Of a stretch of DNA of 40,894 bases, positions 23,303 through 31,800 are shown in pieces. The translations under genes and the position numbers were made by a program. Each line of letters begins with the position of its first letter. The stretch's first letter is position 1. The DNA lies in NCBI GenBank assembly GCA_017396465.1, contig JAFQLU010000033.1:1-40894 (forward strand). The letters are read 5' to 3'. Origin of the DNA: Clostridia bacterium (GTDB taxonomy: Bacteria; Bacillota; Clostridia; UBA1381; UBA9506). The notes below the pieces were generated by a model. The model saw nothing but the letters and a program-made list of their open reading frames with translations, ran no database searches and had not been told where the DNA came from.

Positions 23303-24076
23303 CTATTCCCCCGTGATGTAGCGGATAATATTCCTTGCAATCACCGCAACCTGACCGCGTGTCACGGGCTCATCCGGAGCAAAATGCGTTTCATCCACGC
23401 CGTTTATAACGCCGAATGCATACAAATCCTTGATTGCTTTTTCCGCATAATGTCCTTTGATATCCACGAATTTTTCTTCCACTTTGGCATCCTCCTTTTT
23501 TTTAAGCTTCCCGATCTGAACCAGAGCCTGCACCAATCCTTTTGCTGCTTTTTCTGCAAACTCCTCTGAAAGAATCAGCGGAACATCCACCGCAGAATCC
23601 ATAAAACCGCACTCAATTAAAACTGCGGGCATGTTGGTTTCCCGAAGCACATGCAGGTTCTGCAGCGGCATACCGTTTGCCCTGTTTCCAAATGTGCCAA
23701 CCGCATTGGTAAAACATGTATGCACAATTTTCTGACATTCCAAAGACTTCGCCGATGCATTTGTATATGCAATGGTCACAGGACCGCCACCGCTTCCACC
23801 ACCGATACCGGCATTGTGGTGCACGGACAGATAAAAATCGGCTTTTGATTTATTCGCCATATCCGTCCGTTCCTGTAAAGGGATATCCCTTTCTCCTGTT
23901 CTGTCATCCGCACGGGTAAGGGAATATCCGTCATATGCATCAAGCAAGCTTTCCACCTTGTCACAGATGCGGCTGTTTAATATCCACTCCCTCGTTTCAG
24001 CAGGGTCTAAAGACTTCAGACACCGTTTTCCCGGGGTGTAAAGCCCGTGACCTGCATCAAGAATAATCCGAAACAT
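23303..24076 (-). CDS. N-acetylmuramoyl-L-alanine amidase (Amidase_3) with C-terminal SLH domain; phage endolysin
   Basis: A 257-aa lysin. The N-terminal ~190 residues are an Amidase_3 zinc amidase: DAGHG with H10 as zinc ligand, an acidic ligand in ETRE (about 27-30), SVHHNAG with H86, and the catalytic Glu in LIECGFMD (E155). It cleaves the bond between MurNAc and L-alanine in peptidoglycan. After a lysine/glutamate linker (190-202) comes a single S-layer-homology domain (about 203-250: FVDIKGHYAEKAIKDLYAFG ... DEPVTRGQ). An SLH unit replaces the LysM or SH3 cell-wall binder usual in phage lysins and would direct it to a secondary wall polymer. Its start overlaps the preceding small gene by 20 bp. 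Confidence 0.93.
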   Translation of the reverse strand: MFRIILDAGHGLYTPGKRCLKSLDPAETREWILNSRICDKVESLLDAYDGYSLTRADDRTGERDIPLQERTDMANKSKADFYLSVHHNAGIGGGSGGGPVTIAYTNASAKSLECQKIVHTCFTNAVGTFGNRANGMPLQNLHVLRETNMPAVLIECGFMDSAVDVPLILSEEFAEKAAKGLVQALVQIGKLKKKEDAKVEEKFVDIKGHYAEKAIKDLYAFGVINGVDETHFAPDEPVTRGQVAVIARNIIRYITGE

Positions 24077-24224
24077 CTTCCCACTCCTCTCTTTCTATTT
24101 CTGTTTCCTCCACCAGAGAAAATTCTGCTTCCGTTCGTCCTTCCGCCAGATACACTTCCACATAATATCCATTGCCGTCTGTGTACCGCATTCCCTCCGG
24201 TGCTTTTAATACAACTCTTTCCAT
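24057..24224 (-). CDS. Small conserved-type phage protein, function unknown
   Basis: A 55-aa acidic protein, MERVVLKAPEGMRYTDGNGY... ending EEWEDVSDYS. The ATG at 24224 is preceded by ATAGGAGGTGCGAT; an earlier in-frame start at 24272 lies inside the upstream gene. Small proteins with this kind of start (ERVVLKAPEGM) are common between the last tail gene and the lysin in Clostridia prophages, but I know of no assigned role. It overlaps the amidase start by 20 bp, so the two are probably translationally coupled. Confidence 0.7.
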   Translation of the reverse strand: MERVVLKAPEGMRYTDGNGYYVEVYLAEGRTEAEFSLVEETEIEREEWEDVSDYS

Positions 24225-24234
24225 ATCGCACCTC

Positions 24235-24933
24235 CTATACAAGCGTGAATGTCCAGTTTGGTTTTGTGGCAATCAGTTCCGACCATTCCTCGTCTGTAAA
24301 TGCATTTGTTTTGGCAGATGCTTTGAAGTAAACCGTTTTTCCTGTTTCAGTATCCGACAAAACGGAAACAATATTTTCCATAGATGCTCTTGTAAGTGGT
24401 GAATATCGAATGTCAAAATCAACTCCCACAACTCCGTCAATGACAATGTTTTTCAATTTTTTACAATTATAAAACGCGTTGGTTAGAGAAGTAGTCCCGG
24501 CATCGTTCACCCTTAAACCGATAACAGTTTCAAGTTCTTGACAACCACTAAATATGTTGCTCGCACCACTCGAATATGTAGTGTTGCTTAAGTCAATATA
24601 CGGTGCTCTCGTCAAATAGTATGCATCCAAAAACATCGTATCCCCACGGCTTGTTATGCCTGAAGTGTCAAATGTCACACCGCATTCATCCAAAATACCA
24701 ACAAGGTCGGTTATGCTGCAAGCCGCAAATAAATTCGGTGCAAAACCTTTCACGTTCAAATCCTTTGTGGGGCGAAAGGTTTCGTCACTCCATGCACGCC
24801 CGGAGAATCTGTATATCCAATCCGGATGCGATAAATACTTATCCCACCACTCTTCATGCTCCGCCTGTTTGCCTTTTTCATAAATCCTTTCCCTGTTCTC
24901 CGCAACCTTCACCAGCTTTTCGCTTAAATCCAT
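24235..24933 (-). CDS. Phage tail-tip protein with leucine-rich-repeat-like (BspA-type) domain
   Basis: A 232-aa protein. The start is the ATG at 24933, overlapping the preceding stop by one base (TGATG). Residues 1-40 are charged and helical (DLSEKLVKVAENRERIYEKGKQAEHEEWWDKY split by short turns), a motif often seen at the N-terminus of Clostridia prophage tail-tip proteins. The rest has irregular repeat strands around IFSGCQELETVIGLRV and AFYNCKKLKNIVID, typical of BspA-like surface repeats, and ends EEWSELIATKPNWTFTLV. Its position after the baseplate gene and before the lysis genes suggests a receptor-binding or accessory fibre role. This is inferred from context. Confidence 0.65.
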   Translation of the reverse strand: MDLSEKLVKVAENRERIYEKGKQAEHEEWWDKYLSHPDWIYRFSGRAWSDETFRPTKDLNVKGFAPNLFAACSITDLVGILDECGVTFDTSGITSRGDTMFLDAYYLTRAPYIDLSNTTYSSGASNIFSGCQELETVIGLRVNDAGTTSLTNAFYNCKKLKNIVIDGVVGVDFDIRYSPLTRASMENIVSVLSDTETGKTVYFKASAKTNAFTDEEWSELIATKPNWTFTLV

Positions 24934-25973
24934 CACGCATCACCGCCTAACAGTTTTTCGTCCATTGCAAGAATCGTATCTAAAGCCGCATCCACATCTC
25001 CGATAGCAGCGTCAAATTTTGACTGTGTGATATACGCCTGCAGTCCGGAAACAGAATTTCTTTTTACCAACAACGTTCCCGCATCCAGAATGGTCAATTC
25101 ATTTGGAAATCCCGTTGATTCGTTGTAGAATGCAAGAAAGAATTCAACATAGTCATACTGTGATGTTACCCCCAAACAGGAAAGGTCCAGATACATAGGC
25201 ATGGTTTCCAGAGTCGGATTAAGATCAATATATCCAGCAAAAACACCTTCGGTTGAGTACACCGCCAAACGTCCCTCGCCGGGATAACTGCCCGACGCAG
25301 GAGAAATACATCTGCTGTCCGGAGTGAATTTCACATTGTAAGCCATACTCAGCCCGCCGCCGTCGAGTTCAAAAAGCTCCCAAACATATCCGCCATAGGA
25401 GATGCCGTTGTTCGCCATATCTTGGCCGGCAATATAATATGTTCCGGCAGGAGCACCATCTTCCGGAATCTCGGTGATTGTGCCGCCGTATGTCGGACGC
25501 TTATAGAGTTCTGATAAATCAATATTTAATTTATCCAGTAAATCTTGCGCCCGATTTAATCGCTCCGTCATCTGCGCCAGAAGCGTAACATACACATTTG
25601 TGTTATCTTCTGCGCTGTTTCCTTTTCCAGCTCCTTTGATAACGGATGCACGGACGATTTTTGCAGTGATGTAGTTTCCTGCCGCATCGGTCAGAGCAAA
25701 CTCGATATACAAGTCTCCCGGAACGGAATACATGGAGTTTTTGAAAGTGTATTTTGCTCGGTTGTCCGTGATAACCCCTGCATCTGTCTGCACAACTTCA
25801 TCGGCACGAATAGCCTTTATGCTGAATGTGTACTTGCTGATGTCAAAAGTTTTCCCATTGTCCAGAAAGGAAATATCAACGCCGTAGGCGCCGACATCCC
25901 CGGATACAAACTCCATAGAGCTGTCCATGACGCGCGAATCCTGCAAGTTAAATGTTAATTGATATGTAATCAT
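24933..25973 (-). CDS. Baseplate upper protein, BppU N-terminal-domain type
   Basis: A 346-aa protein with an ATG at 25973 behind ATAGGAGGCAGAACAG. The first ~120 residues (MITYQLTFNLQDSRV ... YTFSIKAIRADEVVQTDAGV ... GDLYIEFALTDAAG) match the Ig-like N-terminal domain found in siphophage baseplate upper proteins. A helical segment follows (about 128-155, LLAQMTERLNRAQDLLDKLN), commonly the trimerising stalk, and then a beta-rich C-terminal half that may carry host recognition. It sits between a putative tail protein and the LRR-like tip protein, consistent with a distal-tail organelle. Confidence 0.7.
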   Translation of the reverse strand: MITYQLTFNLQDSRVMDSSMEFVSGDVGAYGVDISFLDNGKTFDISKYTFSIKAIRADEVVQTDAGVITDNRAKYTFKNSMYSVPGDLYIEFALTDAAGNYITAKIVRASVIKGAGKGNSAEDNTNVYVTLLAQMTERLNRAQDLLDKLNIDLSELYKRPTYGGTITEIPEDGAPAGTYYIAGQDMANNGISYGGYVWELFELDGGGLSMAYNVKFTPDSRCISPASGSYPGEGRLAVYSTEGVFAGYIDLNPTLETMPMYLDLSCLGVTSQYDYVEFFLAFYNESTGFPNELTILDAGTLLVKRNSVSGLQAYITQSKFDAAIGDVDAALDTILAMDEKLLGGDA

Positions 25974-25985
25974 CTGTTCTGCCTC

Positions 25986-26831
25986 CTATGCTAAATGTAT
26001 TTTGATACTGAAAGAATCTTCTTTTGCTGCACCGAGAGTTCTGTGATAATCAATCTTCAGACGGATTTTGCCTGATTCCTGAACAACAACCGCTTTCGCA
26101 TATTTTTCATTTTCGGTGTGTAGATAAAGCCCATCTGTTTCATGTCTATATCCTGCGTTGTTGCTGTACGCGCCGATTGAAAAATAGGAACCGTCTTTAA
26201 AATCGTACATTCCGCAACACGGATATCCATCCCCTGCTAAGACGGTCATGACGGTGTAGGCGTTGTTCCCGACATCCAATACAATATCTTCGCAGGTGTC
26301 GTTTTCGACGGGAACAGTCAGGCTGACATCTATCGGCTGGAAGGCAACCGATGCATACCCCGGAAGTTTACCCTTTGCATATGTCCGCTTATCTGTTACA
26401 ACGCCGTCAGCTGATATCTCGGCAAGCGGAACATATAAACCGGACGGCTCCGTAGCAGAGCAGACGGGATAGCACTCATTCGCGCTCTCTAAATTGTTTT
26501 TCAGATACACATAATTCGTGACACCTTCCGAGCACGGCAGATTGTGTCCACCTGCGGTCACCTCTATAGCGGCGCCATCATCAAAAAAAGCGACGCCCGG
26601 CATAATATGTACCGTGTTTCCTTGGAGTGACACAGCTAGTGTCGATACCGTTTCGGGTACTACTCCGGAAGTATAGAGAAGCGTTCCCATATCGTTAAAA
26701 GCCGATAAATTGTAAGGAACGCCGTCGGAAAAAGAATCCGCGATTCCGGATGATACCAGCCGTTTGGTGATATTGTTTACATCCGTGGCGGTATACGCCG
26801 TATTATCGGCAAAACTGAATTGATATCCCAT
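25986..26831 (-). CDS. Putative phage tail/baseplate structural protein
   Basis: A 281-aa protein. The ATG at 26831 overlaps the previous stop as TAATG, and a GGAGGAAAC site lies in the end of the upstream gene. The N-terminus (GYQFSFADNTAYTATDVNNI) resembles proteins lying after the tail-spike gene in Clostridia siphophages. The middle (ITPGVAFF-like IMPGVAFFDDGAAIEV, then TNYVYLKNNL and EISADGVVTDKRTY) is a common beta-rich structural pattern of phage baseplate or fibre adaptors. I assign no enzyme activity. Confidence 0.6.
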   Translation of the reverse strand: MGYQFSFADNTAYTATDVNNITKRLVSSGIADSFSDGVPYNLSAFNDMGTLLYTSGVVPETVSTLAVSLQGNTVHIMPGVAFFDDGAAIEVTAGGHNLPCSEGVTNYVYLKNNLESANECYPVCSATEPSGLYVPLAEISADGVVTDKRTYAKGKLPGYASVAFQPIDVSLTVPVENDTCEDIVLDVGNNAYTVMTVLAGDGYPCCGMYDFKDGSYFSIGAYSNNAGYRHETDGLYLHTENEKYAKAVVVQESGKIRLKIDYHRTLGAAKEDSFSIKIHLA

Positions 26832-27964
26832 TATGTTTCCTCCTTAAATTTAATTTTTTCTCCGCAGTTGCCGTTTTCCCACCAAATGTCAACATCGGAT
26901 ACGGTCTTTTCTGTTTCTTCAAAATAAGCCCCTTTTTGAACCTGTATTCTAAAAGTGTCACCCAGATGATAGTCTGCACCGTATTTCAGATTGCGCAGTT
27001 TACCGTCAACGGTGTGCACCCACGCCTTTTTAGAAAGTTCGGTTTTCGCATCTGATTCCGTGGAAGAAGAGAATACCGTCTCCCAATCATAGATGCCAAC
27101 CTGTTCTCCTGTAATGCGTTCTTCGATGGTGGGAAGCTCGGATACAACCTTTGTTTCCTTGCCGTCCGGGTCTATGCATACCAGGTAAGAACCATTCGGA
27201 TTTTTAGAAGATTCCTTATATCCGTCGTTTACGATCCGATAGTATTCTCCGTATCCTATTTTGGGGGCGGAGGATTCGGAGACATTCCATTCTCCTTTGT
27301 CCGTCAGTTCTTTTTTATACCATGCGGAGGTGTAAAAGCTTTGTGCATCATCCGTGACGGAAATCTCTGTCATGTTGCGGTTTGCCTCTGAAACGATAAA
27401 TGGAAGAGAAGTGCCGGAGTACACTTCGAATATCCATTCTTTTCGCTCCAAGTCAATTCGCACACGGTGCCCGAGACCGTGTTCTGCAAGACATTCTTTT
27501 ACAATGTCTGACATGGCATGCCTCTCGTTCCGCCAGAAATGTTCCTCGGATGATACATCGGAAAGAATGCGGCATGTAAAATTCTCTACATCTGAAAAAG
27601 CAGATGCCACAACATGGGCGGCAATGGTCCCGGGATTAAGGTCAGCCAAAAGACCGCTTTCCGTAAGCTCCGAAGTTTTAAATGCAGGAAATGTTCTTCT
27701 GGATAAAATCCAGTTGACCGTCTTGCCGTATACTGTCAGCTTTTTGTCTTTTGCGGAATATGCTGTAATCAGCGCCTGAAAATCTCCTTGTATCAGTATC
27801 AGATACCGGTGCATCATGATGACGGGACAAATATCACTGTCTAATGGAAATGTTCCTTCAAATGTGCCGATATCGTTGTACTTTAAAATCCAGTACGCAG
27901 ATAAAACATCCGGCTCAGTGTGAAGGAGATTCATTTCATAGTCGTATATCCGAATATCATTCAT
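26831..27964 (-). CDS. Phage tail protein, ReqiPepy6 Gp37-like / tail-associated protein
   Basis: A 377-aa protein. I use the ATG at 27964 because GGAGGCGAGCC lies 3 nt or more ahead of it; the longer frame to 27994 sits inside the Dit gene. The sequence (IRIYDYEMNLLHTEPDVLSA, then GTFEGTFPL and a long beta-rich body ending WWENGNCGEKIKFKEE) is typical of Gp37-like siphophage tail proteins that follow Dit and build the tail tip hub. It overlaps the Dit gene by 8 bp. No peptidase motif that I can recognise is present. Confidence 0.75.
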   Translation of the reverse strand: MNDIRIYDYEMNLLHTEPDVLSAYWILKYNDIGTFEGTFPLDSDICPVIMMHRYLILIQGDFQALITAYSAKDKKLTVYGKTVNWILSRRTFPAFKTSELTESGLLADLNPGTIAAHVVASAFSDVENFTCRILSDVSSEEHFWRNERHAMSDIVKECLAEHGLGHRVRIDLERKEWIFEVYSGTSLPFIVSEANRNMTEISVTDDAQSFYTSAWYKKELTDKGEWNVSESSAPKIGYGEYYRIVNDGYKESSKNPNGSYLVCIDPDGKETKVVSELPTIEERITGEQVGIYDWETVFSSSTESDAKTELSKKAWVHTVDGKLRNLKYGADYHLGDTFRIQVQKGAYFEETEKTVSDVDIWWENGNCGEKIKFKEET

Positions 27965-28808
27965 CGTGGCTCGCCTCCAGGTACTGATTTTCAAAACTGC
28001 AGGAAACAGATAGAGAAGAGTCCTCTGTCTTCACTGTTACCATAGCAAATCCGGGCGGTATCACAAAACTGCTGAGAACAGAACCCACAGACAGGCAACC
28101 GATAATGTTTCCCGAAAGGGAAGATGTTACCTTTCGATTCGGAATATCCATGGTCACAGATTCACCGTCGGCAATGGTATGGTTTAGCGCGATTTCCGCC
28201 GAAACGCCCTCTGCTTCCAGCTGTATTTCCAGGTTCTGTGATACGACTTCAGAACCTGCAGGCTTTGTGATAGTGATAATCGGTTCAGCGTTGACATCAC
28301 CGCTATTGATAACTGCAGAGCTCATGATTCGCTCTGAAAAAACGGCCGGGAGTGTAAATTGTGAAGTAAGAAGAGCTGTTCTTTGATAGATGTCGAACTT
28401 CGCTTTCTGTGGACCGAAGAAAAACGGATTGTCCGATTCTACCTGCCATACGAATTTGCGGAAAGCATCCTTTCTTTGGTCGGGCTCAAAGGAGAGCGTC
28501 CGAACGAACGCCCTCCGTATTTTGTTTCCCGTTTGGATGCGAAGCTCTCCGTCCTCGTTTAAAATTCGCATAATGCGTGCAAGGCTTATATTCCGCGCCT
28601 GCTCAACAATATCCCCCGATATCGTAATGATGCGATTCGGAATGGAGACGGTATTGATGGTCTGTCCGTACACATTGGCGTACTGATGGTATGTAAATGT
28701 CTTTTTGGGAAATCCGATTCCGCTGATATCGGTCATGCGCCAGGCGTTCCCGGTGCCGCCACCGTTCAGCCGGATGGTTCCGTGCTTGTTTGTGAATGTT
28801 ATAACCAT
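27957..28808 (-). CDS. Distal tail protein (Dit), siphovirus-type tail component
   Basis: A 283-aa protein. The start is the ATG at 28808 behind TCAGGAGGGTATT; the extended TTG start overlaps the tape-measure stop. It contains the expected N-terminal Dit pattern (GGGTGNAWRMTDISGIGFPK, then an extended strand region and RIMRILNEDGELRI) and the C-terminal galectin-like half (ITITKPAGSEVVSQNLEIQL...). Dit forms the hexameric ring at the end of the tail tube, where the tip and baseplate attach. Its place directly after the tape measure gene is the canonical one. Confidence 0.8.
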   Translation of the reverse strand: MVITFTNKHGTIRLNGGGTGNAWRMTDISGIGFPKKTFTYHQYANVYGQTINTVSIPNRIITISGDIVEQARNISLARIMRILNEDGELRIQTGNKIRRAFVRTLSFEPDQRKDAFRKFVWQVESDNPFFFGPQKAKFDIYQRTALLTSQFTLPAVFSERIMSSAVINSGDVNAEPIITITKPAGSEVVSQNLEIQLEAEGVSAEIALNHTIADGESVTMDIPNRKVTSSLSGNIIGCLSVGSVLSSFVIPPGFAMVTVKTEDSSLSVSCSFENQYLEASHDE

Positions 28809-28810
28809 AA

Positions 28811-31800
28811 TCAATACCCTCCTGATAACTGTACGCGCTCGGAATGTGCCTGCGCTGTCTGAATCTGTTCTGCCGTGGTGTCGCTGTTTGAGAAGAACTG
28901 GTACGTAGTTGTATATGTGTTTCCGTTGTAAGACGGTTTCACGGCGCTTTCCGGCGTGAAATACAGAATGTTGTCACGCAGATATTCAAACAGATTTCCA
29001 AGGCCCTCTTTGAACCCGTCAGCAAAACTCTTTCCGCTGCCAATGCCGATGTTTGTAAACTCCTCCGGAACTTGAAATCCTGCTTCTTTCAGCTGCTCAC
29101 GGAGATACTTTTCCGCTTCATTAGCGGCATCTTCCATTTCACCTTTGAAAAACGCAGTTGCATTTTCTTCCTGTGCCTTAAGATAGGTCTGATACCCGGA
29201 GATGTACTCATAAAATTCATCGTCTGTGGCATCCATAAGAAGCGCCGCATAAGATGAACCTTCCTCGGCAGACATGTCCGCCATTTGGGAAATGAAATTG
29301 TTGATAAATTCACTTCCGTAATCACCTGCGGAAAGGCGGTCACGAATTGCACCCACATTGTCGGTGTATTCCTTTAAAAGTTTCGTCTCTTTGGAAAAGT
29401 CTTTAAGCTCTGTCCAGGAATAGTCGGAGCCGTCTTCGTTCCAGTTCCTCACTGTAACGGTACGGGTAAGTGCTCCAAAGCTTTTGAATTTGTCAGCCAG
29501 ACGGTCTTGCTTTTCCTCAACTTCTTCCAGCATGGATTCCATCTCTTGCTGAATGTCTTCCAAAGCAGAGGAATAATAGCTATAGATGTCCTGCGTATAT
29601 TCATACCATTCTTTAGAACCCTCTGCAAAATACTTGTTGCGGTATTTCTCCAGTTCTTCATAGTATTCACGCTCGGAAAGCAAACCGATATCCTTCCGGT
29701 ACTCCAGCATGTCGAGCTCATTCTCGCGCGATGTACGGTTGATTTCCTCCGTAAGCTCGCGATACCGCTCGGAATCCTCGTTGTAGTAGGCATCCCGATA
29801 CGCCTTTAGTTCTTCGATGTACCGTTCTTCGCTGATGAGACCGTTGTCGCGCTTGTAGTCTAAAGCATCCTTTGCCGCTTCGGTATCGTATTTGTAAATC
29901 TCTTCCGTCGCCTCAAACCATTCTTTTGTGCTGTCTGAAAGATATTTGTCGCGAAGCCGTGCCATTTCTGCGTAATAATCTCTATCCGAAAGACCGCCGA
30001 ATTCACGCTTGAATTTTAAAACGTCAACTGCATCATCAAATTTTTCGGTGTTTTTCTTGTCGTTCTCCTTGAGCCCCTTAATAAAAGCGTCGCCAAGCTT
30101 TGCAACAACTTTTTCAAGGTCGGCATCCGTAAGAATTGCACCGTTACCGACACCGCCGGCGTAATGCGGAACACGCCTCATGATAGCGCGTGTCTGTTCC
30201 GCAGTATATACTCTGTCACCCTGATTCAGCCATGTAAGAGCGGCGCCGTTTGATTCCACCATACGGAAGGAGCCATTTTTGGACTGAATCAGCTCCGGCC
30301 CGGTACCGTCATTGACAACGGCAAGACCTTTTGATGCCCTACGGGTACCACCTGCAAACTTCGGAACATCCGGAACATTCAGTTTGACATCAATAGTAAT
30401 GTCTTTAGGAAGACCATTTAACTCTGTACCCAGCTCATTCGCCTTTGTTTTTGCGTTGTCAAGCTTGGTTTTGAGCGTTTCCATGATGGTGTTCAGTGTT
30501 TTACCCGGATCCTCAGATTTCTCAATCTCTGCAGCAACGTCAGGGAAGTTGTCTTTCAACCCTTTCATGGTTGTTTCGGTGATACTGCCGGTATTTTCGA
30601 TATCAAGAAGGGCTTGATTGATGCGCTGGTATTTATCAGCAAAAACTCCAAGTTCTGTACCCAACTCAGTTTCAATCAATTTTCTGCTGGCATCGGCATA
30701 AGACTGAAGTGAATCTGTACCATCTTCTATTGCGCTGTTTTTATCCTCAATAGATTTGGTGTTTCGGTCGATTTCTATAGACAGATTGCTCGATTCTTGA
30801 GCAACAATACCCATATTTGCGTAGTTGGTTCCAAGACTAGAGTTTAACTCATCGAGAAGTTCTGCTTCCTTTTCCAGATTCTCCTGTGAAGTATGAGATA
30901 TTGGATCCCAAGCCGACCATTTGTTGAGTGCTTTTTGTAATTCGACGTCTTGACTTCGAAGGGCGTCATTTGTTTCATTCAAAACCTTGACTTCATTTTT
31001 CAAAGTGTTTATGGAGCTACTCAGACGTGGCATATCACGTTTTAATGTGAGGGTTTGGCGTTCTAGTTCAAGAGCAACACTTTCTTCGAGTAGCCCAACT
31101 TCTTCTTCGATTAACCCAATAGTAGTCTCACGGATGCCGTTTTTCTGTTCTTCTGCACTGATATAGCTTCCGTAATTATCTATGAACCACTGCTCGATGC
31201 CTTTAAGTTCAGCTTCTGCTTGCGCTCGCTCTTCTGCCGGAAGTTTACCTTCGCTGATTGCAGAGTTCAGCTCACGCCACCTTGCCGCATAGTCTTCGGT
31301 CATATTGGCGCTTTCTTTGGCTTGGGTGAATTTTTCCGAGGTTTCATCCAAAGCATCACCCATGTTCAGATATTCTTCACGGGCTTTCTGCGTTCCAATA
31401 ACCACCGCAGCTGTAACACCAACCAATGCGGTAAGTCCTGCAATCACTAACCCGACAGGATTAAGAGACATGGCAGTATTCAGTGTCGCTTGCGCTGCTG
31501 CGTGTGCGGCTGTTCCTGCTGCAGCGGAGCCTTCCGCTATTGCCTTTGCTGCAGAAAGAGTGTTTCCTGCAACAAGCTGACCGTTTACAAGACCGATTGC
31601 AATCTGTAACCCATTGCAACCTGCTGCGTGAGCAAGCTGTGCCGCATTGTATGCCGTTTGCACGACTGTAGCAACAGAGGTTGCCGCTTTGTAAGCAAGG
31701 ATAGCACCTGTCACCGTTGCAGTAGCTCCGGCGATAACACCAAAGTGCTCCCCGGCAAATCCGAGAACAGATATCAGCGGAGGCAGAGCCACTTCTGCAA

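Noticed and set aside
24235..28808. Diversity-generating retroelement acting on the tail-tip genes
   Set aside because: No reverse transcriptase and no near-identical template repeat is visible in the window.
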